The position numbers were made by a program, and so were the translations under genes. A model generated the notes under the pieces. That model saw only the letters and a program-made list of their open reading frames with translations. It did not search any database and was not told the DNA's origin. 64,000 nt of DNA. Origin: Lumbricus rubellus (taxonomy: Eukaryota; Annelida; Clitellata; Crassiclitellata; Lumbricidae). Positions 1-10,610 of the stretch are shown here, in pieces. The stretch lies in NCBI GenBank assembly GCA_945859605.1, contig OX243824.1:28155640-28219639 (forward strand), read 5' to 3'. Each line of letters starts with the position of its first letter. The first letter of the stretch is position 1.

Positions 1-1
1 G

Positions 2-2394
2 CCGTTCGGGCTGTGTAACGCACCAGCCACGTTCCAGCGTCTCATGGATATTGTGCTGTCCGGTCTTAACTTTGAAGTTTGTCTAGTCTATCTCGATGAT
101 GTGATTATATTTGGGAATACGCCGGAACAACATTTAGACCGTTTAGAGCAAGTGTTCCTGCGGTTGAGAGGAGCAAATCTCAAGCTGAAACCGAGTAAAT
201 GCCATTTGCTTTGGAGGACTGTCTGCTTCCTGGGGCATATAGTAACGCCGGAAGGAGTAGCTATGGACCCGTCCAATATTAAGGATGTAGTGGACTGGCC
301 CACACCGCAGCGATTGAGAGATGTACGTGCCTTCCTCGGGTTGTGCGCCTACTATCGGCGGTTCGTACGGGACTTTTCGACCTTGGCTGCCCCCTTGTTT
401 GCCCTGACGAAGAAAGGTAGGATGTTCAAGTGGGATGAGACTTGTCAGGAAGCCTTCGACTTCCTGAAGGCCGCGTTAACGACAGCTCCTATTCTAGCAT
501 TGCCGAGAGACGAGGGGACCTATGTGCTTGATTGTGATGCCTGTGATTTGGGGATTGGCGCGGTGCTTTCCCAACAAATCGATGGAGAGGAGCGAGTAAT
601 CGCGTACGGGAGCCGACTGCTGTCAGCCGCATAGCGAAATTATTGTGTGACCCGTAGAGAGCTGTTAGCGGTAGTTTATTTCACCAAGCTGTATAGACAG
701 TACCTGCTCGGACGGCTTTTTGTTCTGAGGACCGACCACGCCGCTTTGCAGTGGCTTCAGCGGACTCCAGAGCCCATTGGCCAGCAGGGGCGATGGCTGG
801 AACGTCTTGCGGAATTTGAGTTTAAGATACTACACCGGCCGGGTCGCAAGCATGGGAATGCGGATGCGCTTTCCCGTCGGCCGTGTAAGCAATGTGGATT
901 GGAGGACCAGACGACGGTGGCCGCCGTAACGGAGACCACGGTGCCAGACACGCCGGGTGCCGATACGGGCTTTCCGGATTCGATGGAAGAAGCTCAACGG
1001 GAAGATCCCGATCTGAGGGTAGTACGTGTTTGGTTAGAAGAGGGTTCAGAGGCTCTGATTTCCTCGAACTGCTTCAGGAAAGCGAAGCCATTAAGGTTTA
1101 TTGGCATCAGAGGGAGAGACTTTCCTTGAAAGATGGCGTGATGTATCGCCGAACACCGGAAGGGGTGGAACAGTTGCTGATGCCGAGCGCTAAACGTGAG
1201 GAGTTCCTCAGGCTCGCACATACCGGAGTAACCGGTGGACATTTGGGTGTGCGCCGAACTAGGTGGCAGGTCCGACGCAGGGCATGCTGGGTCGGTTGGT
1301 CGGGATATGTTAAGAGGTTCTGTCAGCGATGCTCTCCCTGTGCCCAATACCACCGAGGTCATCCGCCCCGGCAGGGTCTCTTGCAGCCGATGCCCTGTGG
1401 AGAGCCGTGGGAGCGGCTTAGCATCGATATTACCGGTCCCCACCCGCGTAGTCGAAGGGGACATGTCTACATTTTGACGGTGATGGACGGGTTCACGAAA
1501 TTTGTAGAAGCCATTCGTATGGCTAACCAGGAGGCTTCCTCCGTGGCTCGGGCCCTAGTGGAAAATGTAATTGTGAGATACGGGGTGCCGCTCCAAATCT
1601 TGACTGATCAAGGGACAAATTTTGACGGGATCCTTTTTGGGGAGCTATGTAGTCTTTTGGGAATCGATAAGGTAAGGACTTCCCCTTATCATCCCAGCGG
1701 GAATGGCCTTATCGAGAGGTTCCATCGTACCATGAATGCTATGATAGGGAAAGTCATAAGCAGCCATCAGAGGGAGTGGGACGAGGTTTTACCCCATGTC
1801 CTCGCCGCCTACCGGGCTTCCTTGCATGAAGCTACCGGTTTCTCCCCAAACTTTCTGATGTTTGGCCGTGAGACGAGAGCTCCAATCGATCTCGTCTATG
1901 GACGACCTCCGGAGACTGATCAACGAGCGACCAGTTACGCGGCGCACGCTCAGGACTTGGCCGATCGAATGGAGGACGCGTACCGCTTGGTAAGGGAACA
2001 ACTGCGAGTCTCTGCTGAACGCCGAAAGCATGCGTATGACCTGCGCGTCCGGCCGAGGAAGTTTTCTCCAGGTGATCGGGTGTGGTATTACACCCCTCGA
2101 CGCTTTCAGGGTCGCAGTCCGAAATGGTCGCGAATGTACACGGGTCCATTTCACGTGATAGAACAATGTGGCGACGTCAACTACAGACTACGGAAGTCAA
2201 GGCATTCACGGCCTTTCGTCGCGCATGTGGACAAACTGCGTCCGTGCTTGGACGAATGTCTGGACGAGGAAAACGACACTGCCACTCGTGTGCCTAACGA
2301 GTCCACCGCCGCAGATGCTTCGTCGCCTGTGACTGCGAACTACCAGGATGGCCGACCTAAGCGAATGGTCCGTCGTCCGGTTCGTTACGAATAG
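2..2394 (+). pseudogene. pol: Ty3/Gypsy retrotransposon pol, 3' part (RT - RNase H - integrase), decayed
   Basis: The frame is open from base 2, so the element starts outside the window. Seen in order: the end of the reverse transcriptase with a YLDD catalytic motif (about 130-145), the RT thumb, RNase H (DCDACDLGIGAVLS at about 528-570), the RNase H/integrase connection, an integrase H-H-C-C zinc finger (about 1215-1345), and a D,D,E core with SIDITGP, LTDQGTNFD and HPSGNGLIERFHR (about 1420-1725). A GPF/Y-type domain follows (about 2130-2240). There is no chromodomain. RT before integrase is the Ty3/Gypsy order. Two breaks are visible: an in-frame TAG at 632-634 inside RNase H, and a change of frame between about 1035 and 1075, after which the integrase is open to the TAG ending at 2394. 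This copy therefore cannot make an intact polyprotein. Gag, protease and the RT start lie upstream of the window. Confidence 0.93.
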
Positions 2395-2763
2395 ACGTTT
2401 AAACTATGAAGTGAGAATTAGACTCTGAGACTTTCTTCGTGAACTGTTGAACTCTTGAGACTTTTATGAACAATGGGCATTCTTGTTCGCTTAAGTCTAG
2501 CATCGGTTAATTATATGTGTTCATTTTGTGTGGCTCGTTGGCCCGTTCTTTGCTTCAAAGTTGAAACATACTTATATGATTCGTATCGTTGGCCCGTTGG
2601 CTATGTTATGTTATAGACTAAGTATCTGATTGTTGTGGCCCGTTGGCTGCGTTCTATGAGTAGACTAGTAAGAGACTCTGGCATTTTAGAGACAGTCGTT
2701 GCTTCCGAGTTGGAATTCTACGTTGTTTGACTGTTGCGACTTGCAGTCGTTTAAAGGCAGGAA
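2395..2763 (+). other. Gypsy 3' untranslated region and polypurine tract
   Basis: Non-coding stretch between the end of integrase and the putative 3' LTR. It repeats the phrase GGCCCGTTGG several times (about 2538, 2590, 2638 and again at 2773). A purine-rich run, AAAGGCAGGAA at 2753-2763, lies directly before a TGTTGCC start and is the likely polypurine primer tract. The assignment rests on position, because the 5' LTR that would confirm the boundary is not in the window. Confidence 0.5.
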
Positions 2764-3858
2764 TGTTGCCATTGGCCCGTTGGCCTGTTATTGTTTAATG
2801 CGGACGGTCAAGGGAGGCTCTTTGTTTCCGGGAGGTCCCGTGGGTCCTGACCCCTCGAAATAGGGACATTTCGAATCGTGGTGGGAGGAGGATGTAGCGA
2901 AATTCGCCTGTGCATCCGCGGTAGTCCCCCCTTCCCCCTCCTTCGCCGCCGCGATCTTGCTATCGGTTAATTGGCTTCGTTGGCGGTCGATTCGCGCCGT
3001 CGTTGGCACGTGTGCTTGCGCGGATCTTTGCGCGGGAAGTCCTCGGACGGACCTCTGACGTCGGTCCCCCCTTAGTGCGCATGCGCGGATCTTTGCGCGG
3101 GAAGAACCCGGACCTCGGACCGGACCTCTGACGTCATAGACCCCTGTCCGGTCCTCTGACGTAGCGGTCCCCTCCCCTTCCCTTGCACCTAGTGATCCCG
3201 GACATGACAGTCCCCTCCCCTCCTCCCTCGCTTCCAGCCCCCGGTCCGGACCTCTGACGTCATAGCCCCCTGTCCGGACCCCTGTCCCCTCGGTCTTGTA
3301 TAAATAGAAGTGCTGCCTGCACTCATGAGCTCAGTTCGTCCGCAGTCGCCGCAGGAGGTCAGCTTAGTTCGTTTACAGTCGTCGCAGGAAGTCGTCGAGT
3401 TCAGTCCAGCTCAGTCGGTCATCAACAGTCGTCGTCGCCAGTGGGAGCTGCCGTCGCTGAGAGTCGATCGTCGGTGCTTGCCTTTGCCGCCGTTGCAGTA
3501 CGTCGCTGCAGTGTAGTGTCCGTGTTCGACGCAGTGGGGCGCCCCCGTAGTCAGCCATTGCTGTGGGAGTTGCCGAGAGGTGCATGACCGTCCGCTGCTG
3601 GGGTTCGATAGTTTGCGGTGTATCACGTGCATGCCTGCTTCTGACGTGTGGAGTCGTGTGTTACAATATATCGTCTGAAAATACCTGCTGTCTTCGTGTT
3701 GATTCGTACGGACGTCGCGACTGGGGAAACACTGCTAAGCCCTTCGATAGACGACGGAGGCCGGACTTGCGCCATCTTTGTGCGACACGCAAGCCTTACC
3801 ACCTGGTGGGAGAGCTAGGCATCCGCTCTCCCACCACGCCGGCGAGATATCCGTTACA
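2764..3858 (+). repeat. Putative 3' long terminal repeat of the Gypsy element
   Basis: It begins TGTTGCC just after the purine run and ends CCGTTACA at 3858, giving the usual TG...CA ends, about 1.1 kb long. The 3' edge is supported independently: the minus-strand LINE reverse transcriptase that continues to higher coordinates loses its homology-like reading at about 3859. The LTR is GC-rich and repeats CGGACCTCTGACGTC-like blocks upstream of a TATA box. No 5' LTR is available for comparison, so the left edge may be off by some bases. Confidence 0.65.
3056..3306 (+). promoter_or_regulatory. LTR promoter: CRE/ATF-type sites and TATA box
   Basis: Two perfect TGACGTCA palindromes (3129-3136 and 3255-3262) and two near matches (TGACGTCG at 3056, TGACGTAG at about 3157) sit within a repeated CCGGACCTCTGACGTC context. 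TATAAATA is at 3299-3306. In known animal promoters TGACGTCA is the CREB/ATF site, and a TATA box lies about 30 bp before the start, so transcription would begin near 3330. Transcription factor use here is inferred. Confidence 0.6.
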
Positions 3859-4655
3859 GAAGTATAGTCCCGCCTTTTCGCTTTCCTTCCTGACTCTTCT
3901 TATTAACTCGACTAGGTCGTCCCTCTTACCCGCCAATAATGTCGTATCATCGGCGAACCTCAGATTATTCAGTATTTTCCCCGCTATCCTTACCCCTTCT
4001 GTTGCCTCCTCCAATCCAGCCCTCCTCATAATTCTCTCGGCATACAGATTGAACAGGAAAGGGGACAAAATGCACCCCTGCCTCACTCCTTTCCTTATTT
4101 TAAATTTCCCTGTGTCACCATATTCAGTTCTTATTACCGCTTCTTGATCCACATAGAGGCCCTTTAGTAGTTTAACCAAATGCTTCGCAGCTTCGGAATT
4201 CCCATCTCAATTAGTGTCCGCCACAGTAGTGTATGGTCTATGCAATCAAACGCCTTGCTGCAGTCTATAAAACACATATGCACCTGTTGCCCGTATTCCC
4301 TCTGTCTCTCCATAATCCACCTTATATTGGCGATGTGATCGCGCGTACCTCGCGCCTTCCTAAATCCCGCTTGATTGGTTGGTAATTCCCTTTCGATTGT
4401 CTTCTCCATTCTTTTGTGGATTATTTTGAGAAGTATTTTGCTCGTGTGCGATATCATCGCTATCGTTCGATAATTTCCACACTCTCTCGCGTCTCCTTTC
4501 TTGAATATTGGTATGAACACGGACCTTTTCCAGTCCTCCGGCCACTGCCCAGTTCTCCAGATTTGATTGCATAGTTTTGTAATAGTTCTCACCACAGATG
4601 CAGATATACTTGTATAAAAAGTCAGAGGGTTTATATTATCCGGAAATGCCACGTT
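3859..4655 (-). pseudogene. Non-LTR retrotransposon (LINE) reverse transcriptase fragment, interrupted
   Basis: Reading the minus strand from 4652 there is a typical LINE reverse transcriptase: WPEDWKRSVFIPIFKKGD, NYRTIAMIS, the substrate/catalytic block CFIDCSKAFDCIDH, then GVRQGCILSPFLFNLYAE and the catalytic FADD box (about 3945-3960). The frame changes at about 4180, where GAAG plus an apparent 8-bp insertion (a near repeat of the neighbouring bases) splits the ORF. The 5' part of the element (endonuclease) is missing and the 3' part is cut off where the Gypsy LTR ends. It is best read as an older, 5'-truncated LINE that the Gypsy element inserted into. I cannot assign the clade with certainty. 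Confidence 0.88.
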
Positions 4656-4659
4656 CTTA

Positions 4660-5680
4660 TCTCATTATTCCGACATTATATCATTGCTGATTATTACGAT
4701 TTATTTTTCCGCTTTTTATTCCGGTTTAATTGAATTCTTTTGATTTGTTCTTTTCAGAGCATGTGACGACCTTCGTTCAGCTTTATCTACAAGTCCTAAG
4801 ACCTAAAGAAATTTAAGATATCTGGGGCAAAATATCTTTTATTTGTCGTGAGACGTTTGAATTTTGCCTTCTAACTAGAATTAATTAATTAATAATATTG
4901 GAGAGTTAAGATCGACGAGCAAAACTCTTTTTACTTTCTAAATAGAATAAATTTTACCTTCTAAATAGAATTCTTGACTTTCAAGTTTAGAAACAATGAG
5001 CAAAATTCTTTTTGTTTAGTCGTGATTAGGCCTAATTGTGTTGGGTATGAGCGCCTGTTTTGAGGTTTCATAAGAAGAGCATGCCAAGCCAAGTCTTACA
5101 CTGATTGCAACAGGATACCATTAACAAAGTTTTTTAATGCGTTGAAGCCTGTTGACTAAAGTGTCTCGTTAAATTTGGCCTTCTGTAAAAACTGATATGC
5201 CTGCTCTTACCAAACGGATGTCAACTCTGACCAGTTAGCGTGCATTTGGTGACAGCTGCAGACCTTATGTCATGTATTGCAATAATATGACAGTGACCGG
5301 ATTTGCAAAGTGTTTCGCCATGGCCATAAGTATAAATTTGAACACCAGGATTGCATGTTTCAGCACGCCTGTGGTGCCACGGCTTTCACAACTGCACGGA
5401 ACTAAAATTATTCCAAAGCACACTGACCGTTCATCTCTGTTTTAACTCCAAAATGTCCTCCTCACATAGAGTTGGAAAACTGTCATATAAATCTTTCAGA
5501 ATTAATACTCTTCGCATAGAGATATAATTATTATATCTTTTTTACTATTATATATAGAGCAGTGGAAAGTAATCTGAGTTCCTTTTCTTTGCTAATGCTA
5601 CGTTTGCAACCCTCTCACTAAAATAATGCGGGTTAAATTACACCAATCGCCGACATCTGATTCAGGTGAACATCAATCAG
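4660..5680. other. Intergenic, no gene recognised
   Basis: AT-rich sequence with a few repeats of the phrase ACCTTCTAAATAGAAT (about 4868-4975). No convincing exon, RNA gene or transposon end seen. Confidence 0.5.
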
Positions 5681-5960
5681 TGGGGCGTGGTGGTGTAGTG
5701 ATGGCGTCGTTTCCTTGGAGCCACCAACATGGGCGAAGGGATGATTTAGTCCCAACCAAATGAACCAAAACCAAGCTTTCCCCCGTAAGCTTTCAACGAG
5801 AAAATCGAGGTTCGAATCCACCCCAAGTCGCCGCGTAGGGACCTCACAATTGCTCAGTGCATCGGCGTGAAACTCTGATGCAGTGTTCGCGTTACATTCG
5901 GGAGCGCCTCTGAGTAAAGAAAGCTTGAAGGGGCGCTATAACAAGTGCACCTACACCTAC
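5681..5960 (+). repeat. tRNA-derived SINE, copy 1 (full-length form)
   Basis: The head GGGGCGTGGTGGTGTAGTG is an A-box-like pol III promoter, and GGTTCGAATCC at about 5810-5820 is a perfect B box. The body reads GCGTGAAACTCTGATGCAGTG...GGGAGCGCCTCTGAGTA and the tail GGGGCGCTATAACAAGTGCACC. The same body and tail recur in this window at 11371 (+), 17752 (-), 21339 (+), 21601 (-) and 39731 (-), which defines a dispersed SINE family. Confidence 0.85.
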
Positions 5961-5967
5961 ATGTACC

Positions 5968-6287
5968 TGAATGCCTTCGCCGTTCATCCATTTGTCCTCA
6001 TAGGGAAACCGTCCAGCTGATGCGCCTGTATTTGCGTGTAGGCGTCCAGTCCTTGTGTTCCACGTACTCGGTTCAGTTTTCAAAGGCGATTCATCTGTTG
6101 TCGAACTGCAGGCAAGCTCCCAACCTTGCAAAGCAGTTTCAAATTCCTCATCATTTGACTTCGGTTCTTTTTCTCGAACCTTAAGAGCTGACTCACGATC
6201 TCGGATCGTATTCAGAATAACGTGTCTTGCAACAATAATTTCCGATGTTTCGTTTGAAGGAACCGAATGCACCAGCACAGTCGTCTA
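5968..6287 (-). CDS. Candidate internal exon, unknown product
   Basis: On the minus strand the stretch is open and flanked by a plausible acceptor (TTGGTTTAG before 6287) and a good donor (CATTCAG then GTACATG after 5968). The predicted peptide is hydrophilic and charged (for example KVREKEPKSNDEEF and YEDKWMNGEG) with no domain I recognise. Directly downstream is the SINE at 5681-5960. It could belong with the Ser/Thr/Pro-repeat exon at 6972-7727 on the same strand, but that exon ends in a stop, so the relation is unclear. An open stretch of this length can also arise by chance. Confidence 0.25.
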
Positions 6288-6289
6288 AA

Positions 6290-6970
6290 CCAATGATGTT
6301 ATGCAGCAAGTCGTCGAGACTTGTCATCGGTGACATTGCATGTCACGCAAAGTCTCATCCTGTCCATCAGCTCCCTTTCTCTGTCTCAATCGCTTGTACT
6401 AACACCATAAAGTTAAAATTTTGACGGAAGAATCCATTTGATTTCACTTGCTACCTCATGTCTACAACTCTACTTAGAGTCATTATGGACCCGCTTATAA
6501 CACATTAAAGCGCGGCTTTAATTAGACTGAAATAATGGTGCTTAATCAATGTATTAGGGATTGAAATGTTTGCCTTCAATTATCATAACTTCTATTTTAG
6601 AAATTAGTCAATTTCTCTCAAAACAACCGGATCGTCTTAAATATTTCCATTTGGTCATAAATGACTTGACTCAAATCTATGCAGTAGCATATATGTTTCT
6701 CAACGCGTCCACTAAACCGTCGCTCATTTGAAGCATTCACTCACGTTTTGCCAATGTCAGAACAGTGATGGATGACAATGCTTCCTCACTTTGGATCTAA
6801 GTCTTTACAAATTTCTATCGCTGTTTTTCTGTCTAAAGCTTTGCGACTCTTAAATCTGTGTTATAGTCTCGTCGTTTACAAAATGCAAACTGCTTTTCCC
6901 AGTCACTGGGCGTCTTCGATGCTGTCTAGTGGATGCGACTTCGGAATCATCTCCGCTTTTAAAGACGTGC
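6290..6970. other. Intergenic, nothing recognised
   Basis: Ordinary AT-rich sequence between the candidate exon and the Ser/Thr/Pro repeat exon. No RNA gene, transposon end or exon was supported. Confidence 0.5.
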
Positions 6971-6971
6971 T

Positions 6972-7727
6972 TCATCTGGATATGTAAGGAGGAGCAACGT
7001 AAGGGGGAGCAACGTTTGCGTCATGAGGAGTGGAGTCACTTGGAAGACCGAGAGTCGTCGTGGCCGTTGTTTGAGCAGAAGTTGAGGGCTTTGTCGGATT
7101 ACTAGGTGAAGTCCTTTGTGAACCAGTAGTAGAGGTATTTGCCGGACCAATCATGGGAGAGGTATTTCGTGAACCAGGAGTAGATGCCAGTCCACGAGAT
7201 ACAAAATTTCGTGAACCTGGAGTAGAGGACTTTGCCGGACTACTAGGAGAGGTCCTTAGCGAACCTGGAGTAGAGGTCTCTGACGGTCCACGAGAAAAGA
7301 TCTTTTGTGAACCTGGAGTAGAGGTCTCTGACGGTCCACGAGAAAAGATCTTTTGTGAACCTGGAGTAGAGGTCTTTGCCGGACTACTAGGAGAGGTCAT
7401 TCGCGAACCTGGAGTAGAGGTCTTTGCCGGACTACTAGGAGAGGTCATTTGCGAACCTGGAGTAGAGGTCTCTGACGGTCCACGAGAAGAGTTTTTTTGC
7501 TGACGAGAAGTAGACTTATTTGGAGCACGAGGAGTCGAGGTATGTCGTAGATCGTGAATTGAGTTGTTTCGTAGATCAAGAATATAGCTTTTTGGAATAC
7601 CGGGAGCAGAGGTATTTCGTAAAACATAAACCTTTGGTTCTGGCATCACGGATGTAGAAGACTCTGATTGATGAGATATAGAATCCTTTGAATCAGATTG
7701 TTTGCCACTGACGCTAGGACTAGGGAC
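6972..7727 (-). CDS. Ser/Thr/Pro-rich tandem-repeat exon (mucin-like), possible terminal exon
   Basis: On the minus strand an open frame runs from a plausible 3' splice site (GCTGATTTTCTAG just before 7727) to a TGA at 6972-6974, about 251 residues. Its core is roughly eight copies of a 16-residue unit of the type TSTPGSQKIFSRGPSE, built on a 48-bp DNA repeat (starts at 7213, 7261, 7309, 7357, 7405, 7453). The unit is rich in Ser, Thr and Pro, which in known mucins and linker proteins means an extended, often O-glycosylated segment. No signal peptide or membrane segment is seen in this exon, and upstream exons were not identified. Caution: because the unit length is a multiple of three, the opposite strand is also open (7153-7503); the minus strand is preferred for its composition and splice acceptor. 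Confidence 0.45.
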   Translation of the reverse strand, partial: VPSPSVSGKQSDSKDSISHQSESSTSVMPEPKVYVLRNTSAPGIPKSYILDLRNNSIHDLRHTSTPRAPNKSTSRQQKNSSRGPSETSTPGSQMTSPSSPAKTSTPGSRMTSPSSPAKTSTPGSQKIFSRGPSETSTPGSQKIFSRGPSETSTPGSLRTSPSSPAKSSTPGSRNFVSRGLASTPGSRNTSPMIGPANTSTTGSQRTSPSNPTKPSTSAQTTATTTLGLPSDSTPHDANVAPPYVAPPYISR

Positions 7728-7739
7728 CTAGAAAATCAG

Positions 7740-8434
7740 CAAATTATATCCACGTTTAGAGACAAACCAAAAAATAACATTGTTAACGTTGATAATGATT
7801 ATTAATGATATTATACCAAAATGATGGAAGCAGAAATCAGATTGTTGAAACCACAGTGGAACGATGTGAGACAGAAAGTCACGGGCGATGCGCGTCTTAC
7901 CCTCGCTATCTTAACGGAGACAGAGATATACAGAAATGGAAACATAGATATAGGGAAAGCCACAGTGCTTGGAAGTTCATGATCTTATCGATTATGTCTA
8001 TGTCTATATCTATATCTATATCTAAAATTATCTATATCTATGATCTATATCTATATATCATCTATATCTATAATCCGTATCTATAAAGAAGAATGTGTGT
8101 ATGTATGAATGCACGCTCACGGTTTCGCAGCTGTTGAGCTCAAACTTTGCAGTTAAACAGAGTTCCACGAGGACCAACCAGTGGAGGGTTGGCGAGTAGT
8201 CCCCTCACCATGAGACTTGGATGAGGAGCAAAGAAATATTTTTTCTCTATATCCACACCTTCGCCGCCATCTTGCAGTCATTCATGTGAAACCTTGCACC
8301 TGGACAGAGTGCCACCACGACCACCCCACCCCAAGTCTAAAATTTCATAGACGGCCTCAATTTCGCATCTATTGGCTTCAAACCTTCCAACTATAGATAG
8401 ATGGCCACCAGGACCACCCGCTCTACCCCACCCG
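7740..8434. other. Intergenic with TATC-type microsatellite
   Basis: The main feature is an irregular TATCTA/TCTATA microsatellite at about 7995-8085. The remainder shows no exon or transposon end. Confidence 0.6.
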
Positions 8435-8437
8435 TTA

Positions 8438-8945
8438 GGGGCCGTCCATAAAGTATGTCACGCTCCAGGGGGGGGGAGGGGGTCCGAGAAAGTGTGACAG
8501 TTTGTGACAGGGGGGAGGGGGGGCCAGGCCATGTGTGACGTCACACATTTATTTATTTTAATGATGTGTATTATATAATTGTCTAGTGGAATTTTTGCAA
8601 TTTTTGTTTTCAAATTCAATCTACATTGAGTTACTGCTTCAATGAATAACTGTGACAACTGTTTGCAATTAACTATTCTACTATTAAAGTCATTTTAATA
8701 ATGTGATAGTACTTTTAAGTGGAAACTTTACAGTTTAATAGTGAAGTGTGTTTTAGATTAAATTTGAATAAGGTGTTAATTACAAAAAATTTCGAAAGTG
8801 CGACGTACTTTAGGGGGGGGGGGGTCCGAGAAAGTGTGACGTACTTTAGGGGGGGGGGTCCGAGAAAGTGTGACAGTTTGTGACAGGGGGGGAGGGGGGG
8901 TCAAAAATGGTCAAAAATAGCGTGACATACTTTATGGACGGCCCC
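8438..8945. mobile_element. 508-bp non-autonomous DNA transposon (MITE), Harbinger-like
   Basis: The two ends are perfect inverted copies over 27 bp: the left end starts GGGGCCGTCCATAAAGTATG (8438-8464) and the right end is its reverse complement (8919-8945). They are flanked by a TTA duplication (8435-8437 and 8946-8948). A 3-bp TWA target duplication is the habit of the PIF/Harbinger superfamily, but no transposase is present, so the superfamily is inferred. Inside are repeated subterminal blocks, GTCCGAGAAAGTGTGAC (three times), each preceded by a run of G, and GTTTGTGACAGGGGGG (twice). Confidence 0.88.
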
Positions 8946-8948
8946 TTA

Positions 8949-9950
8949 TTTCCCAGGTATCGAGCTGACGTCTTAAATGACTGTTGCTATGGTTTCACCT
9001 GAAATCAATATCGATTGATACACTTTGACAGAGGCTCTAATGGAGTCTTTAGATAAGATGAGATAACTATTTTTGCACCGCAGATGGATGCAGATAGTAA
9101 GGCAGCAAAAGAGACACACGCAGACAGACAAATAGAAAGACCAGCGATGATGACCGACCTTAGATATATTTTCGCTTGTGCGACCCCCTGGATCGTCTGT
9201 CATCTTGTTGGGTGGATCACTCGTCTTCTGCACCTTCTCTGTTTCTTTGAAAATGACAAATAATTAAACAAAACGTTGAAGATTTGTATTTGAAGGAGAA
9301 GGTCTACAATTTTTACAGTTCACTCCAGTCCCCAATTTTGACCGTTTCGTTTGTGCCTGTCATTGTGTCTTTTTCTGTTTTCTTTGCAGGTCTACTTTCT
9401 GTACAATTAGCTTGATAAACAATATTAAACATGCAGGTTTTCTTGAACTATCGATTAAAGTGCAGAGCTGTTGCGTCACAATTGAAGACTTGGGATTTCA
9501 TCTTTAGTCTACTTTACGCATTTTTTGCTAGGGCAAACTCAGTATATCTTTCTCCCTGCACAATGAACATGTCTAATATCGTCATACGAACACCACGAAT
9601 AAAGCAGAGAGACGGACACACAGAAAGACATCAGGACAAACAACAGTGGCTTTACAGACAGAAAGAATATTTCTTTTTCTCTAATTCGCGAAAGTAATAA
9701 ATTGTCTCCAGTGTATCTTCCGTGTTACATATATATATAGGTCTACTATTTGAGTGCAATGGTTGCAAATGAATGAATGAACGAGGGAATATTAAGCCTG
9801 AACGTTATTCAATCAATGAATCAGGAAATCAATGCACAATATGAATCAATCAATTAATAAATCAATAGGCCTGATGCAATCGATAATTCCAGCGATAAAT
9901 CTACCTGTGCTTTTATCTACAAATGACTTTGTCTTTCGCTTTTGCTTCAG
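8949..9950. other. Intergenic, no gene recognised
   Basis: A good pyrimidine-rich acceptor (TTCTGTTTTCTTTGCAG) occurs near 9390, but no open exon with a donor follows it convincingly. Otherwise nothing recognised. Confidence 0.4.
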
Positions 9951-10080
9951 GCAATTGCAATTACCCATCAACCAGCAGCTGGTCACGAGAGAAGTGACGC
10001 CGCTCGAACTTTTGGCCTACATGTATGGACGGCAAAACTACGCAGCAGTCGACGACGATGACGATGATGATGCGCTCTGA
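9951..10080 (+). CDS. Candidate terminal exon, acidic C-terminus, unknown product
   Basis: A strong acceptor (CGCTTTTGCTTCAG ending at 9950) is followed by an open frame of about 42 residues ending in TGA at 10078-10080. The peptide reads QLQLPINQQLVTREVTPLEL and ends in a run of seven aspartates then AL. The protein is not recognised. Earlier exons were not found in the window. The gene for the F-box protein starts about 530 bp downstream on the same strand, so this would be the end of a separate gene. Confidence 0.35.
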
Positions 10081-10610
10081 ACCTCCGCCGCTGTTCAATT
10101 CATCGCATCGCTGCATCTCTGAAGAAATTCCAGACGTTTTAAAAACTTTACATCACGATTTTAGGCGAAATTTTGTGGCATTGGCCGCCATTCTAAGAAA
10201 ATTATTATTGTGGACAATCTGCGTACATCTAAGAAACATCTGCTGCTTGGCAACGAAACTGAAAGATGTTATGATCACAATCTTTCTGTTTGTTGTTATA
10301 ATAATGTTATTGATGAATGCGAAGTGAAAGACGTGTGACGTCTTTTGTATGACGTCACAAAACCATCACAGCGGTTTCAATGGGTGTATTATACGTCACA
10401 CTAAGCTGGATCACTTTTGATTTTGAATATATTTTAATTGATCTCCATGGATTTGGTTAATAATTTCATTGTATGCGTAGTAACTGATTGGTGTTCGTTG
10501 TGAAATAGACGTTGATCGCGTGTTCAAGAGTTCGTACAGGTCTTGTTGGTTTTCTGCAGATCATCCTAGTGATTCACTCACGCCATCTTTCCTCTTTCCT
10601 TGGTTGAGAC
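10081..10610 (+). other. Intergenic, upstream of the F-box gene
   Basis: It contains two TGACGTCA/TGTGACGTC-type motifs (10336-10360) roughly 250-275 bp before the F-box start codon, but no clear TATA box. Promoter function is inference only. Confidence 0.3.

Noticed and set aside
1235..2297. Alternative-frame open frames within the integrase region
   Set aside because: They overlap a frame with clear zinc-finger and D,D,E motifs.
5892..6278. Full 128-codon minus-strand frame as a single gene
   Set aside because: Its last third lies in the SINE tail; only the part before the donor at 5968 is kept as a candidate exon.
9431..9697. 88-codon plus-strand frame as a gene
   Set aside because: No domain, no splice support, and low-complexity ending; likely chance.
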